From positions 225,993-289,992 of the forward strand of contig NZ_JBLUOA010000003.1 in the NCBI RefSeq assembly GCF_048060095.1: 64,000 nucleotides of DNA, read 5' to 3'. Below are positions 23,662 through 31,790 of the stretch, in pieces. This DNA is from JBLUOA01 sp048060095. GTDB taxonomy: Bacteria; Pseudomonadota; Alphaproteobacteria; Rhodobacterales; Rhodobacteraceae. The notes beneath the pieces were generated by a model. That model worked only from the letters and a program-made list of their open reading frames with translations. It had not been told where the DNA came from and made no database searches. The position numbers and the translations under genes were made by a program. Position 1 is the stretch's first letter. Each line of letters opens with the position of its first letter.

Positions 23662-24024
23662 GTGCGGGTACTTATCGTTGAGCCGAGCCCGGAGCTTGGC
23701 AAAATCTGGAAAGCGCATCTTGAGCGTGCGGGCTGTGATGTCCTAACCGCCGAGACACAGGCGCACGCGATTACCGTGCTGCAAACCCACGATGTCGCGG
23801 TGATTGTCCTAGACCTTGTGCTAGAGGATGGCAGCGCCTTCGCCGTTGCGGATTTCGCCAGCTACCGGCAGCCGGAAGCGCATGTGGTCTTTGTCACCAA
23901 CACGACTTTCTTTTCGGATGGTTCAATCTTTCAGCATGTGCCCAACGCCCGCGCCTTCGTGCAGCGGGAAACCCCGCCCAACGACCTGACCGAGATGGTG
24001 CGCCACTACGGGCGACCGGGCTAG
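23662..24024 (+). CDS. Stand-alone, atypical response-regulator receiver protein
   Basis: A 120-residue CheY-like domain with no output domain. It keeps the beta1 strand (RVLIVE), the predicted phospho-acceptor Asp in VIVLDLVLEDG and the Thr at the end of beta4 (VVFVTNT). The acidic pocket after beta1 is reduced to E-P, and the conserved Lys before a Pro near the end of beta5 is missing (FVQRETPP). It may therefore be regulated without ordinary phosphorylation or act as a binding module. GTG 23662 is chosen because AGGGGG (23652-23657) precedes it; ATG 23644 in frame is an alternative without such a site. No kinase gene is adjacent. Confidence 0.7.
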   Translation: MRVLIVEPSPELGKIWKAHLERAGCDVLTAETQAHAITVLQTHDVAVIVLDLVLEDGSAFAVADFASYRQPEAHVVFVTNTTFFSDGSIFQHVPNARAFVQRETPPNDLTEMVRHYGRPG

Positions 24025-24027
24025 GGG

Positions 24028-25002
24028 TCAGCCCCGCCCGTGCGGTTCGTTGAAGTCAAGCACGGGGTTGATTGGGATGATCCGGTTCGGGTTTATCGTC
24101 TCGTGGCTATAGTGATAGTGGCGGACGATGTGGTCGAAATGCACCGTGTCTGACACGCCGGGCCATTGATAAAGCTCTCGGGTGTAGGCCCAGAGGTTCG
24201 GATAGTCGATCAAGCGCTGACGATTGCATTTGAAATGCAGGTGATAGACTGGATCGAAGCGGAACAGGGTGGTCGACAGGCGCCAGTCGGCCTCAGTGAT
24301 CCGGTCGCCCATCAGGTAGCGGTTTTCGGATAGGTGGGTTTCCAGCCAGTCGAGAGCGTTGAACAGCGTCGCGACGGCGGTGTTGTAGGCATCTTGCGCC
24401 GTGGCAAAGCCAGATTTGTAGACACCGTTATTCACGTCGGAATAGACGCGGGCGTTGATCTCCTCAATCCCGTCGCGCAGTTCCTCGGACCAGTAGTCAT
24501 CGGTGTTGCCGGTGAACCCGTCGAAGGCGGAATTGAGCATGCGGATGATTTCAGAGGACTCGTTTGAAACGATCGTTTCGCGTTCCTTGTCCCACAGGAT
24601 TGGCACGGTGACGCGGCCCGACACGTCGGGCTTTGCTTTCAGGTATATGTCGCGGGCGAAGGGTAGGTCGTAGAGAGTATCGCCCGTCGCGCCGGGGAAA
24701 TCCGTTTCAAAGGTCCAACCGTCGGACAGCATGTCGGGGTGAACGACGGACACGGTGATGTGGTCCGTCAAATCCTTCAACGCGCGGAAGATCAGGGTGC
24801 GGTGCGCCCATGGGCAGGCGTAGGAAACGTAGAGGTGATAGCGCCCGCTTTCGGCTTTGAAGCCATCCTCACCGGACGGCCCAGCGCTGCCATCCGCCGT
24901 GATCCAGTTGCGAAAACCGGCGGTGGAGCGCACGAATTTCCCGCCGGTTGATTTTGTGTCATACCATTCATCATGCCATGTGCCGTCGACCAACTGTCCC
25001 AA
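24028..25002 (-). CDS. Glutathionyl-hydroquinone reductase (YqjG/ECM4-type glutathione transferase)
   Basis: Xi-class glutathione transferase that reduces glutathionyl-hydroquinones with GSH. The 324-residue protein has the N-terminal GQLVDGTWHDEWYDTKSTGG, the catalytic Cys in YVSYACPWAHRT (about 60), a thioredoxin-like domain (about 50-150) and the helical domain with the GDRITEADWRLSTTLFRFD block. By similarity translation starts at TTG 25002 (MGQLVDGT), which has AGGAG 7 bases upstream; a TTG two codons earlier is too close to that site. It ends 3 bases from the convergent receiver gene. Likely a detoxification or quinone-redox role. Confidence 0.92.
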   Translation of the reverse strand: MGQLVDGTWHDEWYDTKSTGGKFVRSTAGFRNWITADGSAGPSGEDGFKAESGRYHLYVSYACPWAHRTLIFRALKDLTDHITVSVVHPDMLSDGWTFETDFPGATGDTLYDLPFARDIYLKAKPDVSGRVTVPILWDKERETIVSNESSEIIRMLNSAFDGFTGNTDDYWSEELRDGIEEINARVYSDVNNGVYKSGFATAQDAYNTAVATLFNALDWLETHLSENRYLMGDRITEADWRLSTTLFRFDPVYHLHFKCNRQRLIDYPNLWAYTRELYQWPGVSDTVHFDHIVRHYHYSHETINPNRIIPINPVLDFNEPHGRG

Positions 25003-25212
25003 GCGCAAACTCCTCTATGCCGTTGCCCCAAACCTAGTCCGCGTGCCGTGGTGCGGAAACCCCGGCGAGGGCGCAGCGGCTCTGCGCTTATGCACATATC
25101 GACTTCGGCGAGTTTGCGCGGATACGGCTTGGAAACACAGTAGTCACAAAAGGTTACCTTGCTTTTCGCTTCGAATCGGGCAGACTCTTAGGTCGGGAAG
25201 GGATGTGGTGCC

Positions 25213-25560
25213 ATGACAACGTTCTTGTCAAAAGAAGTGCAGGAGGGGCTGGATATGGCCCGGAAGCGCGCTTTGAAAAAGAAAAGCCGTCTGCGGGTTC
25301 ACGTGGATGATGAGGTTTTCCCCGTGCTCGAATTTTGGGAAACCGGCTTTGCGCTGGATGCGGAGAATGCGCCGCATTTGCGGGGGCTCGTCGACCTTTA
25401 CGACGGAAGCCGACATTTATATCAATGCCTTATCGTCGCTTCCGAACAGCAGGACGACCAAATGGTTTACGATTTCAAACGCAACACCGCAGCGGTCGAT
25501 CATGCGCCGCTGGATTTCGTGCGGGACGAAAACGCGCCGATTGCGTTGCTGGGCAACTGA
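25213..25560 (+). CDS. Conserved Rhodobacterales protein, unknown function
   Basis: A 115-residue cytosolic protein beginning MTTFLSKEVQEGLDMARKRALKKKSRLRVHV, followed by a compact beta-rich part (VFPVLEFWETGFALDAENAPHLRG onward) ending in HLYQCLIVASEQQ. The overall pattern recalls a small PilZ-like barrel, but I see no clear RxxxR/DxSxxG c-di-GMP signature, so that is only a thought. From memory, near-identical proteins occur across Rhodobacteraceae. The 210 bases upstream hold no recognised feature beyond a GGGAAGGG-type ribosome-binding site. Function unknown. Confidence 0.7.
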   Translation: MTTFLSKEVQEGLDMARKRALKKKSRLRVHVDDEVFPVLEFWETGFALDAENAPHLRGLVDLYDGSRHLYQCLIVASEQQDDQMVYDFKRNTAAVDHAPLDFVRDENAPIALLGN

Positions 25561-25575
25561 CGGTCTAAGCCGGAT

Positions 25576-26748
25576 TTATTGAAGGTCCGCGAAAGCGTTT
25601 TGCAGCCGCTCAACGGCTTCTTTGACCTGTGCGCGGGACATTCCGATGTTGAATCGCAGGAAGGTTTCGCCGCCAAGACCGAAGGTTGAACCGTAATTTA
25701 CGGCGATCCGGGCGTCTTTGTTAACCCGGCGTTTGTATTCTTCGGTCGGCATTCCAGTGCCCGCAAAATCGACCCATGACAGGTAGGTCGCCTGCATCTC
25801 CATCGACGACAGGCCGGGGATTTTGGCGATGCCTTCGTCAAACACCTGCCGATTGCCATCGAGGTAGGCGACCAACGCATCGACCCATTCGGCCCCTTCC
25901 GGCGTGTAGGCGGCAGTGGTCATTGCGACGCCGAAATTGTTGGGTGACACTCCGATCCCGGCCATCATTCCTGCGAAGGTTTTGCGCAAAACGTCGTCTT
26001 GGATGATGACATTTCCGGTATGGGTTCCGGCGGTGTTGAAGGTTTTTGACGGTGCGGTGAACATCACCAGCCGGTCGATAATATCGGGCGCGGCGACGGG
26101 AATCGGAATATGGGTCGCGCCGGGATAGACGATGTCGTGGTGGATCTCGTCAGAGAACAGCAGCAGATCGTGCCGCTTGCAGAAATCCGCGACGGCGCGA
26201 AGCTCTTCCTCGCTCCAGACCCGACCACCTGGGTTGTGGGGGGAGCATAGGATCACCACCTTCTCGCCGCCCGTCATCTGCGCATCGTAGGCGTCGAAAT
26301 CCATTTTGTAGCGTCCGTCCGTCAGGATCAGTGGGCATTCGACAACGCGGCGCCCGGCCGCTTCAATCACCCGCGCGAAGGCGTGGTAAACAGGGGTGAA
26401 CAGCACGATGCCATCGCCCGGTTGCGTGAACGCCTGAAGCCCCAGCCCGATGCCGTTGACGATGCCGTGTGTGGTAAGGATCGCTGCGGTATCAATATCC
26501 CAGCCGTGGCGGTTTTTCATCCACCACTGGATCGCGTTGTTGTAGGGCCGATAGTCACCGATGTAGCCGTAAACGCCGTGATCCAGCATGTCGCGCACCG
26601 CGCGCTGGATGAAATCACCGGAACGGAAATCCATATCCGCCACCCACATTGCCAGACCATCCTCGGGGGAAACGCCGTAGGCTTTTTCCATCGCGTCCCA
26701 TTTGCTGGACAGATGGCCGCGGCGGTCGATGATCTCGTCAAACTGCAT
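25576..26748 (-). CDS. MalY/PatB-type PLP-dependent C-S lyase (cystathionine beta-lyase-like)
   Basis: Fold-type I PLP enzyme of the MalY/PatB subgroup, whose members release thiols from cystathionine, cysteine or other S-substituted cysteines. The 390-residue protein has the subgroup start FDEIIDRRGHLSSKWD, the WVADMDF motif, CSPHNPGGRVW, SDEIHHDIVYPG and the PLP lysine K235 in FTAPSKTFNTAG. The protein alone could be a C-S lyase or an aminotransferase; no other sulfur amino acid genes are adjacent. In Roseobacters such lyases can act on cysteine conjugates. Start ATG 26748 is preceded by a GGAGCC-like site. It diverges from def across 84 bases. Confidence 0.88.
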   Translation of the reverse strand: MQFDEIIDRRGHLSSKWDAMEKAYGVSPEDGLAMWVADMDFRSGDFIQRAVRDMLDHGVYGYIGDYRPYNNAIQWWMKNRHGWDIDTAAILTTHGIVNGIGLGLQAFTQPGDGIVLFTPVYHAFARVIEAAGRRVVECPLILTDGRYKMDFDAYDAQMTGGEKVVILCSPHNPGGRVWSEEELRAVADFCKRHDLLLFSDEIHHDIVYPGATHIPIPVAAPDIIDRLVMFTAPSKTFNTAGTHTGNVIIQDDVLRKTFAGMMAGIGVSPNNFGVAMTTAAYTPEGAEWVDALVAYLDGNRQVFDEGIAKIPGLSSMEMQATYLSWVDFAGTGMPTEEYKRRVNKDARIAVNYGSTFGLGGETFLRFNIGMSRAQVKEAVERLQNAFADLQ

Positions 26749-26832
26749 GGTAGGCTCCTCGTGACTGCGCGAAACCTACCTGCTCTGCCGATGGGCGCAA
26801 GGGGCGTTGCGCAAGCGCGGCGCTTCGCCTAA

Positions 26833-27363
26833 ATGATCGCCATGAGCAAGAAAGAGATCCTGATCCACCCGGACCCGCGCCTGAAGAAAGTCGCCGCACC
26901 CATTGATGGTGTGACTGACGATCTGCGCGCTCTTGCAAATGATATGCTTGAAACAATGTATGACGCGCCGGGCATCGGCCTTGCCGCACCGCAGGTTGGT
27001 GTGTCGCAGCGCCTGATCGTGCTCGACTGCGTGAAAGACCCCGAGGCTGAGCCGCAGCCGACCGTCATGTTCAACCCCGAAGTCATCTGGGAAAGCGACG
27101 AAAAGAACGTCTACGAAGAAGGCTGCCTGTCGATCCCCGAACAGTTTGCAGAGATTGAGCGCCCGGCAGAAGTCGCGGTGCGCTGGATCGACATCGACGG
27201 GGACAAGCAGGAGGCCGAGTTCGACGCGCTGTGGGCGACCTGCGTGCAGCATGAAATCGACCATTTGAACGGGGTGTTGTTCATCGACTATCTGAAACCG
27301 CTGAAGCGGCAGATGATTACCCGGAAGATGCAGAAGCTAAAACGCGAACGGGCGCGGATGTGA
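26833..27363 (+). CDS. def: Peptide deformylase
   Basis: Metalloenzyme removing the formyl group from the N-terminal methionine of new proteins. The 176-residue protein has all three catalytic motifs intact: GIGLAAPQVG (47-56), EGCLSIP (96-102, Cys98 metal ligand) and QHEIDHLNG (139-147, His140/His144 ligands and Glu141 base). No convincing ribosome-binding site marks the start; an ATG at 26842 (MSKKEILIHPDPR) fits family length slightly better than 26833. It is followed after 16 bases by a degenerate paralogue and then fmt, the matching formylation enzyme. Confidence 0.95.
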   Translation: MIAMSKKEILIHPDPRLKKVAAPIDGVTDDLRALANDMLETMYDAPGIGLAAPQVGVSQRLIVLDCVKDPEAEPQPTVMFNPEVIWESDEKNVYEEGCLSIPEQFAEIERPAEVAVRWIDIDGDKQEAEFDALWATCVQHEIDHLNGVLFIDYLKPLKRQMITRKMQKLKRERARM

Positions 27364-27379
27364 TTGTGAAGGGCGTCAG

Positions 27380-27883
27380 ATGACCGTGCGCCCCTGCCTA
27401 CCGTGGCCCGACAAACGCTTGCGCACTGCCGCCGCGCCGGTTGACGCGATCACCGACGACATTCGCGCGATCTGGGACGATATGGTCGACACGATGGAAG
27501 CGATGCCCGGCCTTGGCCTTGCCGCGCCGCAGATCGGGGTGATGCAGCGTCTCGCGGTTGTCGACTGTTCGCAGGAACGGGGGCAGGTCGTTCGTATGGC
27601 GAACCCTGAACTTTTGCACGCCTCTGCCAAGCTTCGCGAACATGAGGAGGCGAGTCCGAACCTTCCCGGTGTTTCTGCCAAGATCGAACGCCCCCGCGCC
27701 GTGACCCTTCGGTTTCTGAACGCCGATGGAGAGGTTGAGGAACGGGATTTCGTCGGCGTCTGGGCAACATCGGCGCAACATCAGCTCGACCACCTTGAGG
27801 GGCGGATGTATTTTGACCGGCTGGGTAAGGTGAAGCGTCAGATGCTGCTGAAGAAAGCCGAAAAACTAAGGAGGCGACCATGA
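27380..27883 (+). CDS. Deformylase-like protein with altered active site
   Basis: A 167-residue paralogue of peptide deformylase with the fold and first motif conserved (GLGLAAPQIG, 44-53) but the catalytic centre changed. The EGCLS motif reads EASPN (90-94), losing the metal-binding Cys, and HEIDH reads HQLDH (134-138), replacing the catalytic Glu by Gln while both His remain. Normal metal-dependent deformylation is therefore unlikely. It lies between def and fmt, with its TGA overlapping the fmt ATG (ATGA), so it is co-expressed with both. It may bind formyl-methionine peptides or ribosomes, or modulate Def; inference only. The frame is intact, so it is not a pseudogene. Confidence 0.85.
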   Translation: MTVRPCLPWPDKRLRTAAAPVDAITDDIRAIWDDMVDTMEAMPGLGLAAPQIGVMQRLAVVDCSQERGQVVRMANPELLHASAKLREHEEASPNLPGVSAKIERPRAVTLRFLNADGEVEERDFVGVWATSAQHQLDHLEGRMYFDRLGKVKRQMLLKKAEKLRRRP

Positions 27884-28779
27884 GGGTAGTCTTCATGGGA
27901 ACGCCCGACTTCTCGGTTTCGGCTCTGGATGCGTTGGTTGAGGCGGGGCATCAGGTCGTCTGCGCCTATTCGCAGCCGCCCCGTCCAGCGGGCCGCGGCA
28001 AGAAGGATCGACCAAGCCCCGTTCAGGCACGGGCGGAGGCGTTGGGCATTCTGGTTCGACATCCGACCAGCCTGAAAACCGCAGACGCGCAGGCGGAGTT
28101 CGCGGCGCTTGGCGCGGATATTGCGGTGGTCGTCGCCTATGGCCTGATCCTACCACAAGCGATCCTTGATGCGCCAAAGCGGGGGTGCCTCAACATCCAC
28201 GCGTCGCTGCTGCCGCGCTGGCGCGGGGCCGCGCCGATTCATCGCGCCATCATGGCCGGGGATGCAGAAACCGGCGTGTGCATCATGCAGATGGACGCGG
28301 GGCTGGATACCGGCGATGTCCTATTGCGGCGGTCTGTTCCAATCGGGGCGGAGGAAACCACGGGCGACCTGCACGACCGTCTTTCCGCGCTGGGGGCCGA
28401 AGCGATTGTCGATACGCTGGCCACGATTGACGATTTGACGCCAAAGCCGCAGCCGGATGATGGCGTGACCTACGCCAGCAAGATCGACAAGGCCGAAGCG
28501 CGGATCGACTGGTCGGTCCCGGCAGCAGAGGTTGACCGGAAAATCCGCGGTATGTCGCCATTCCCCGGCGCGTGGTGCGAAGTTGACGGCGAGCGGATCA
28601 AACTGCTGCGCAGCCGCGTGGTCGATCAAAGCGGCAAACCCGGACAGGTCTTGCGCGGTTTCACTGTCGCTTGCGGGTCCGGCGCGGTCGAAATCACCGC
28701 CGCACAACGCCCCGGAAAGCGCGTGATGGATGCCGAAGAATTCCTGCGTGGCCTGTCACTACCGGACCACCTGACGTAG
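27880..28779 (+). CDS. fmt: Methionyl-tRNA formyltransferase
   Basis: Formylates Met-tRNAfMet with 10-formyl-tetrahydrofolate. The 299-residue protein has the formyltransferase N-terminal domain (about 1-185) with FMGTPDFSV, the folate-site block GCLNIHASLLPRWRGAAPIHRAI (about 103-125, Asn-x-His) and the Asp of MQMDAGLDTGD, then the C-terminal tRNA-binding OB-like domain (about 205-299). Start ATG overlaps the stop of the deformylase-like gene. Both formylation and deformylation genes thus share one operon. Confidence 0.97.
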   Translation: MRVVFMGTPDFSVSALDALVEAGHQVVCAYSQPPRPAGRGKKDRPSPVQARAEALGILVRHPTSLKTADAQAEFAALGADIAVVVAYGLILPQAILDAPKRGCLNIHASLLPRWRGAAPIHRAIMAGDAETGVCIMQMDAGLDTGDVLLRRSVPIGAEETTGDLHDRLSALGAEAIVDTLATIDDLTPKPQPDDGVTYASKIDKAEARIDWSVPAAEVDRKIRGMSPFPGAWCEVDGERIKLLRSRVVDQSGKPGQVLRGFTVACGSGAVEITAAQRPGKRVMDAEEFLRGLSLPDHLT

Positions 28780-28822
28780 CGGCCAGCTTTCCATTTGCCC
28801 AATCCCCCGCCATAATTGGCGC

Positions 28823-29059
28823 ATGGGACTTATTGGATTGATTATTATCGGCGCGGCGGCGGGGTTCATCGCGACGCGCCTGATGGGTATGAATGCGGAT
28901 GTCATCACAACGATCGCGATTGGCATATTCGGCGCATTGATTGGCGGGTTGCTGATCCGCGTTGTATTGACGGTCGGAGGATGGCTTGGCGGATTTGTCG
29001 GCGCGGTTCTGGGCGCGATGGTGCTGATCTGGCTTTACCGGAAATACTTCGTTCGATAG
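28823..29059 (+). CDS. GlsB/YeaQ/YmgE-family small membrane protein
   Basis: A 78-residue hydrophobic protein with three predicted membrane segments rich in small residues (GLIGLIIIGAAAGFIATRLMG, IFGALIGGLLIR, GFVGAVLGAMVLIWLY). It matches the transglycosylase-associated (Transgly_assoc) family of stress-induced inner-membrane proteins, whose biochemical role is not known. It follows fmt by 43 bases on the same strand but may have its own promoter. It is convergent with the TRIC-type channel gene, leaving only 8 bases between. Confidence 0.85.
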   Translation: MGLIGLIIIGAAAGFIATRLMGMNADVITTIAIGIFGALIGGLLIRVVLTVGGWLGGFVGAVLGAMVLIWLYRKYFVR

Positions 29060-29067
29060 TGGCCAGA

Positions 29068-29691
29068 TCACTGGCGGGGTGGGCGGCCTTTGTAGACGGG
29101 CAAGCTCCACCCGAAAATCATGCTTCCGGCGCGTAAGGTGAAGGTCACGGCGACGCAGGCGATCAGAATGTGCCACAGCGACCCTGACCATTTGCTGGCC
29201 AGAAACGCGGCGACCGCCCCGGCGAAAGCGGCCGATACGTAAAGTTCACCCTGTTTCAGCACCAGCGGCACTTCGTTGCAGACAACGTCACGCAGCAGGC
29301 CACCCATGCAGCCGGTCACGACACCCATCAGCACCGTGATGATCGGACCCTGGCCGGTTTCGATGGCGGCAACGACACCAGCAGCGACGGCGATTGGCAG
29401 GGCAACAGCGTCAAGCCAGTGCAGCATCCGCAGCCGATATTCGACCAAATGCGCCGTGAAGAACACCAGAACCGCCGCAGCCGACGCTAGGATGACATAG
29501 CCCGGCGCGTCGATCCAGAAGACCGGGTTGCGGTCAAGCAGGACATCCCGCGTCGTGCCGCCGCCAACCGCCGTCAGACAAGCGACGAAAGCAAAGCCGA
29601 CAAGATCGAGCTGCGCCCGGCTTGCCGCCAAAGCGCCGGACAGCGCAAAGACGAACACCGACGCATAATCGAGTGTGCTGAGCGCTATCAT
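29068..29691 (-). CDS. TRIC/UPF0126-family cation channel-like membrane protein
   Basis: A 207-residue inner-membrane protein with seven hydrophobic segments. It contains the duplicated family unit, seen as VGGGTTRDVLLDRNP (about 41-55) and MGGLLRDVVCNEVP (about 128-141). Bacterial relatives are trimeric intracellular cation channel (TRIC) homologues conducting monovalent cations; older annotation is YadS/UPF0126. Its ATG overlaps the rnhA stop (ATGA), making it the last gene of the ispH-methyltransferase-rnhA operon. Confidence 0.88.
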   Translation of the reverse strand: MIALSTLDYASVFVFALSGALAASRAQLDLVGFAFVACLTAVGGGTTRDVLLDRNPVFWIDAPGYVILASAAAVLVFFTAHLVEYRLRMLHWLDAVALPIAVAAGVVAAIETGQGPIITVLMGVVTGCMGGLLRDVVCNEVPLVLKQGELYVSAAFAGAVAAFLASKWSGSLWHILIACVAVTFTLRAGSMIFGWSLPVYKGRPPRQ

Positions 29692-30161
29692 GTCTCTTTC
29701 TTCGCGGGCTTTGGTTTGAACGGTGCCATGCCTTCGCGGGCAAGTTCATCAGCGCGTTCGTTTTCTGGGTGTCCGGCGTGGCCCTTCACCCATTCCCACG
29801 TCACGTGATGGCGGGCCTGCGCCTCGTCCAGCCGCTGCCAAAGCTCGGCGTTCTTGACGGGTTTCTTGTTCGACGTTTTCCAGCCATTGCGCTTCCAGCC
29901 GTGAATCCAGCCGGTGACGCCGTTCTTCACATACTGGCTGTCGGTGACGATGGTGATCGTCGACGGCTTATCCAGCGTTTCAAGCGCGTGGATCGCGGCG
30001 AGTAGTTCCATCCGGTTGTTGGTTGTCTCGGCCTCTCCGCCATTCAGGGTGCGTTCCTTGACGACATGGTCGCCATCCTTTGCCTGAAGCAACGTGCCCC
30101 ACCCGCCGGGGCCCGGATTGCCGGAGCACGCCCCGTCCGTATACGCGAATAGATCAGCCAT
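29688..30161 (-). CDS. rnhA: Ribonuclease HI
   Basis: Degrades the RNA strand of RNA-DNA hybrids. The 157-residue protein has the four catalytic acids: Asp in FAYTDGACSGNPGPG, Glu in NNRMELLAAI, Asp in VTDSQYVKNGV and Asp in NERADELA, plus the basic handle segment HGWKRNGWKTSNKKPVKN. It overlaps the upstream methyltransferase gene by 8 bases and the downstream channel gene by 4, in a compact minus-strand operon headed by ispH. Confidence 0.96.
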   Translation of the reverse strand: MADLFAYTDGACSGNPGPGGWGTLLQAKDGDHVVKERTLNGGEAETTNNRMELLAAIHALETLDKPSTITIVTDSQYVKNGVTGWIHGWKRNGWKTSNKKPVKNAELWQRLDEAQARHHVTWEWVKGHAGHPENERADELAREGMAPFKPKPAKKET

Positions 30162-30744
30162 GAGCGGTGATGGTTATCCAGTCCGATGTTGTGCCGTCAA
30201 GCCCGACGCCGCCCCCAAGGCGATGATCTGCAACGGTGAAACCGGCGGCGGTCAGCAGGCCGAACAACTCGGGTTGTGTGTAGTATGTGTAGAATCGGCC
30301 CAAGGCATCGCGGGCTTCGCCAGTGCCAAGCTTCATACCCAGGCTAAGGGTGCCGCCGGGTTTCAACGCGGTCTTGAGCGCGCTGAGGTAGCGGGGCATG
30401 TCAGCTCTCGGCGCGTGAAGCAAACTAAAGCTGGCCCAGATGCCGTCATAGGTATCGACCGCTTCGATGTCGTCAAACGTCGCCTGCCGCGCCGGGACGT
30501 TCAGCACATCGCGGGCATGTTTAACCATTTCGGCAGAGGCATCGATGGCATCGACACTCATTCCCCGCGCTTGTATCGCTGCCGCAGCGTGGCCCGGTCC
30601 GCACCCAAGGTCAAGCACATGCGCCGTTGCCGGAAGGCTGTCGATAAATCGCGCAAGGTGCCCGCCAGCGGCGTCATCTTCGGTCATTTTGGTGTAGTCG
30701 TCGATTTTGGCGTCATAAACCGCGAGCGTTTTTGGATCGCTCAT
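30154..30744 (-). CDS. Class I SAM-dependent methyltransferase
   Basis: A 196-residue Rossmann-fold methyltransferase with the SAM-binding motif I VLDLGCGPGHAA (about 43-54), the acidic end of beta2 in DAIDASAEMV (about 65) and a motif like FSLLHAPRADMPRYL. The substrate is not apparent; it resembles the Methyltransf_11/25 small-molecule group. Its ATG overlaps the ispH stop by 4 bases and its own end overlaps rnhA by 8, so it is co-transcribed with both. Confidence 0.88.
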   Translation of the reverse strand: MSDPKTLAVYDAKIDDYTKMTEDDAAGGHLARFIDSLPATAHVLDLGCGPGHAAAAIQARGMSVDAIDASAEMVKHARDVLNVPARQATFDDIEAVDTYDGIWASFSLLHAPRADMPRYLSALKTALKPGGTLSLGMKLGTGEARDALGRFYTYYTQPELFGLLTAAGFTVADHRLGGGVGLDGTTSDWITITAHG

Positions 30745-31691
30745 GCGGGTTCCCTCAGCGCGCGGGGGACTTTGAATTCGACGTTTTCCTGGGCGGTTTC
30801 CACCATTTCAACCTTCACATCATAGCGGTCGCGGAAGGCGGCGATGACCTCATCTATCAGAACCTCGGGGGCGGATGCCCCGGCGGTCAGCCCAACGCTT
30901 TTGATGCCGTCAAGCGCGCGCCAGTCAATGTCATGTGCCCGCTGCACGAGTTGGGAATAAGGGCAGCCAGCGGCTGCACCCACCTCGACCAACCGTTGCG
31001 AATTAGAGGAGTTGGGCGCGCCGATCACCAGCAGCGCGTCGCAGTCCGGCGCCATCTGTTTGACCGCGTGTTGACGGTTGGTCGTGGCGTAGCAGATGTC
31101 TTCCTTATGCGGCCCGATGATGGACGGAAACCGGGCCTTCAGCGCGGCGACAATACCGGCGGTATCGTCAATCGAAAGGGTGGTCTGCGTGATATAGGCA
31201 AGCCGTTCTGGATCGCGGACATCAAGCGTCGCGACATCCTCGGCGGTTTCGACCAGCAGCACCTCGCCATCCGGCAACTGACCCATTGTGCCGACGGTTT
31301 CCGGGTGCCCCTCATGCCCGATCATCACCATTTGAAGGCCGTTCTGGGAATGACGCTCAGCCTCTATGTGCACTTTGCTGACAAGGGGGCAGGTCGCGTC
31401 GACGTAGATCATATCGCGCTTGGCGGCGGCGGCGGGCACGGCCTTGGGCACGCCATGGGCGGAAAAGATCACAGGGCGGTCGTCGGGACAGTCGGCCAGG
31501 CGTTCGACAAACACCGCACCCTTGTCCCGCAGTCCATCGACCACAAATTTGTTGTGCACGATTTCGTGGCGCACATAGACCGGCGGCCCCCATTTTTCGA
31601 GAGCCATCTCAACGATCTTGATCGCACGCACGACGCCCGCGCAAAATCCGCGCGGCGCGGCAAGGTAGAGGGTGAGTTCGGGTTTGGTCAT
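30741..31691 (-). CDS. ispH: 4-hydroxy-3-methylbut-2-enyl diphosphate reductase
   Basis: Last enzyme of the MEP isoprenoid pathway; a [4Fe-4S] protein making IPP and DMAPP from HMBPP. The 316-residue protein shows the three cluster cysteines in PRGFCAGVVRAI (about 16), DATCPLVSKVH (about 100) and EDICYATTNRQ (about 195), plus the substrate-site NSSNSQRL. The start MTKPELTLYLAAPRGFC is taken; the longer frame adds 23 residues with no similarity. It heads a four-gene operon with the methyltransferase, rnhA and TRIC-type genes, all overlapping. Confidence 0.96.
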   Translation of the reverse strand: MTKPELTLYLAAPRGFCAGVVRAIKIVEMALEKWGPPVYVRHEIVHNKFVVDGLRDKGAVFVERLADCPDDRPVIFSAHGVPKAVPAAAAKRDMIYVDATCPLVSKVHIEAERHSQNGLQMVMIGHEGHPETVGTMGQLPDGEVLLVETAEDVATLDVRDPERLAYITQTTLSIDDTAGIVAALKARFPSIIGPHKEDICYATTNRQHAVKQMAPDCDALLVIGAPNSSNSQRLVEVGAAAGCPYSQLVQRAHDIDWRALDGIKSVGLTAGASAPEVLIDEVIAAFRDRYDVKVEMVETAQENVEFKVPRALREPA

Positions 31692-31790
31692 GGGCGTCCT
31701 GTCCGTCTGTATCACAGAGGTAGGGCGAACCGTGACAGAGGTCCACCCCGCGCCGGTCAAAAAGCCCGCGCGGTGGGTGCTGTCACGGGA

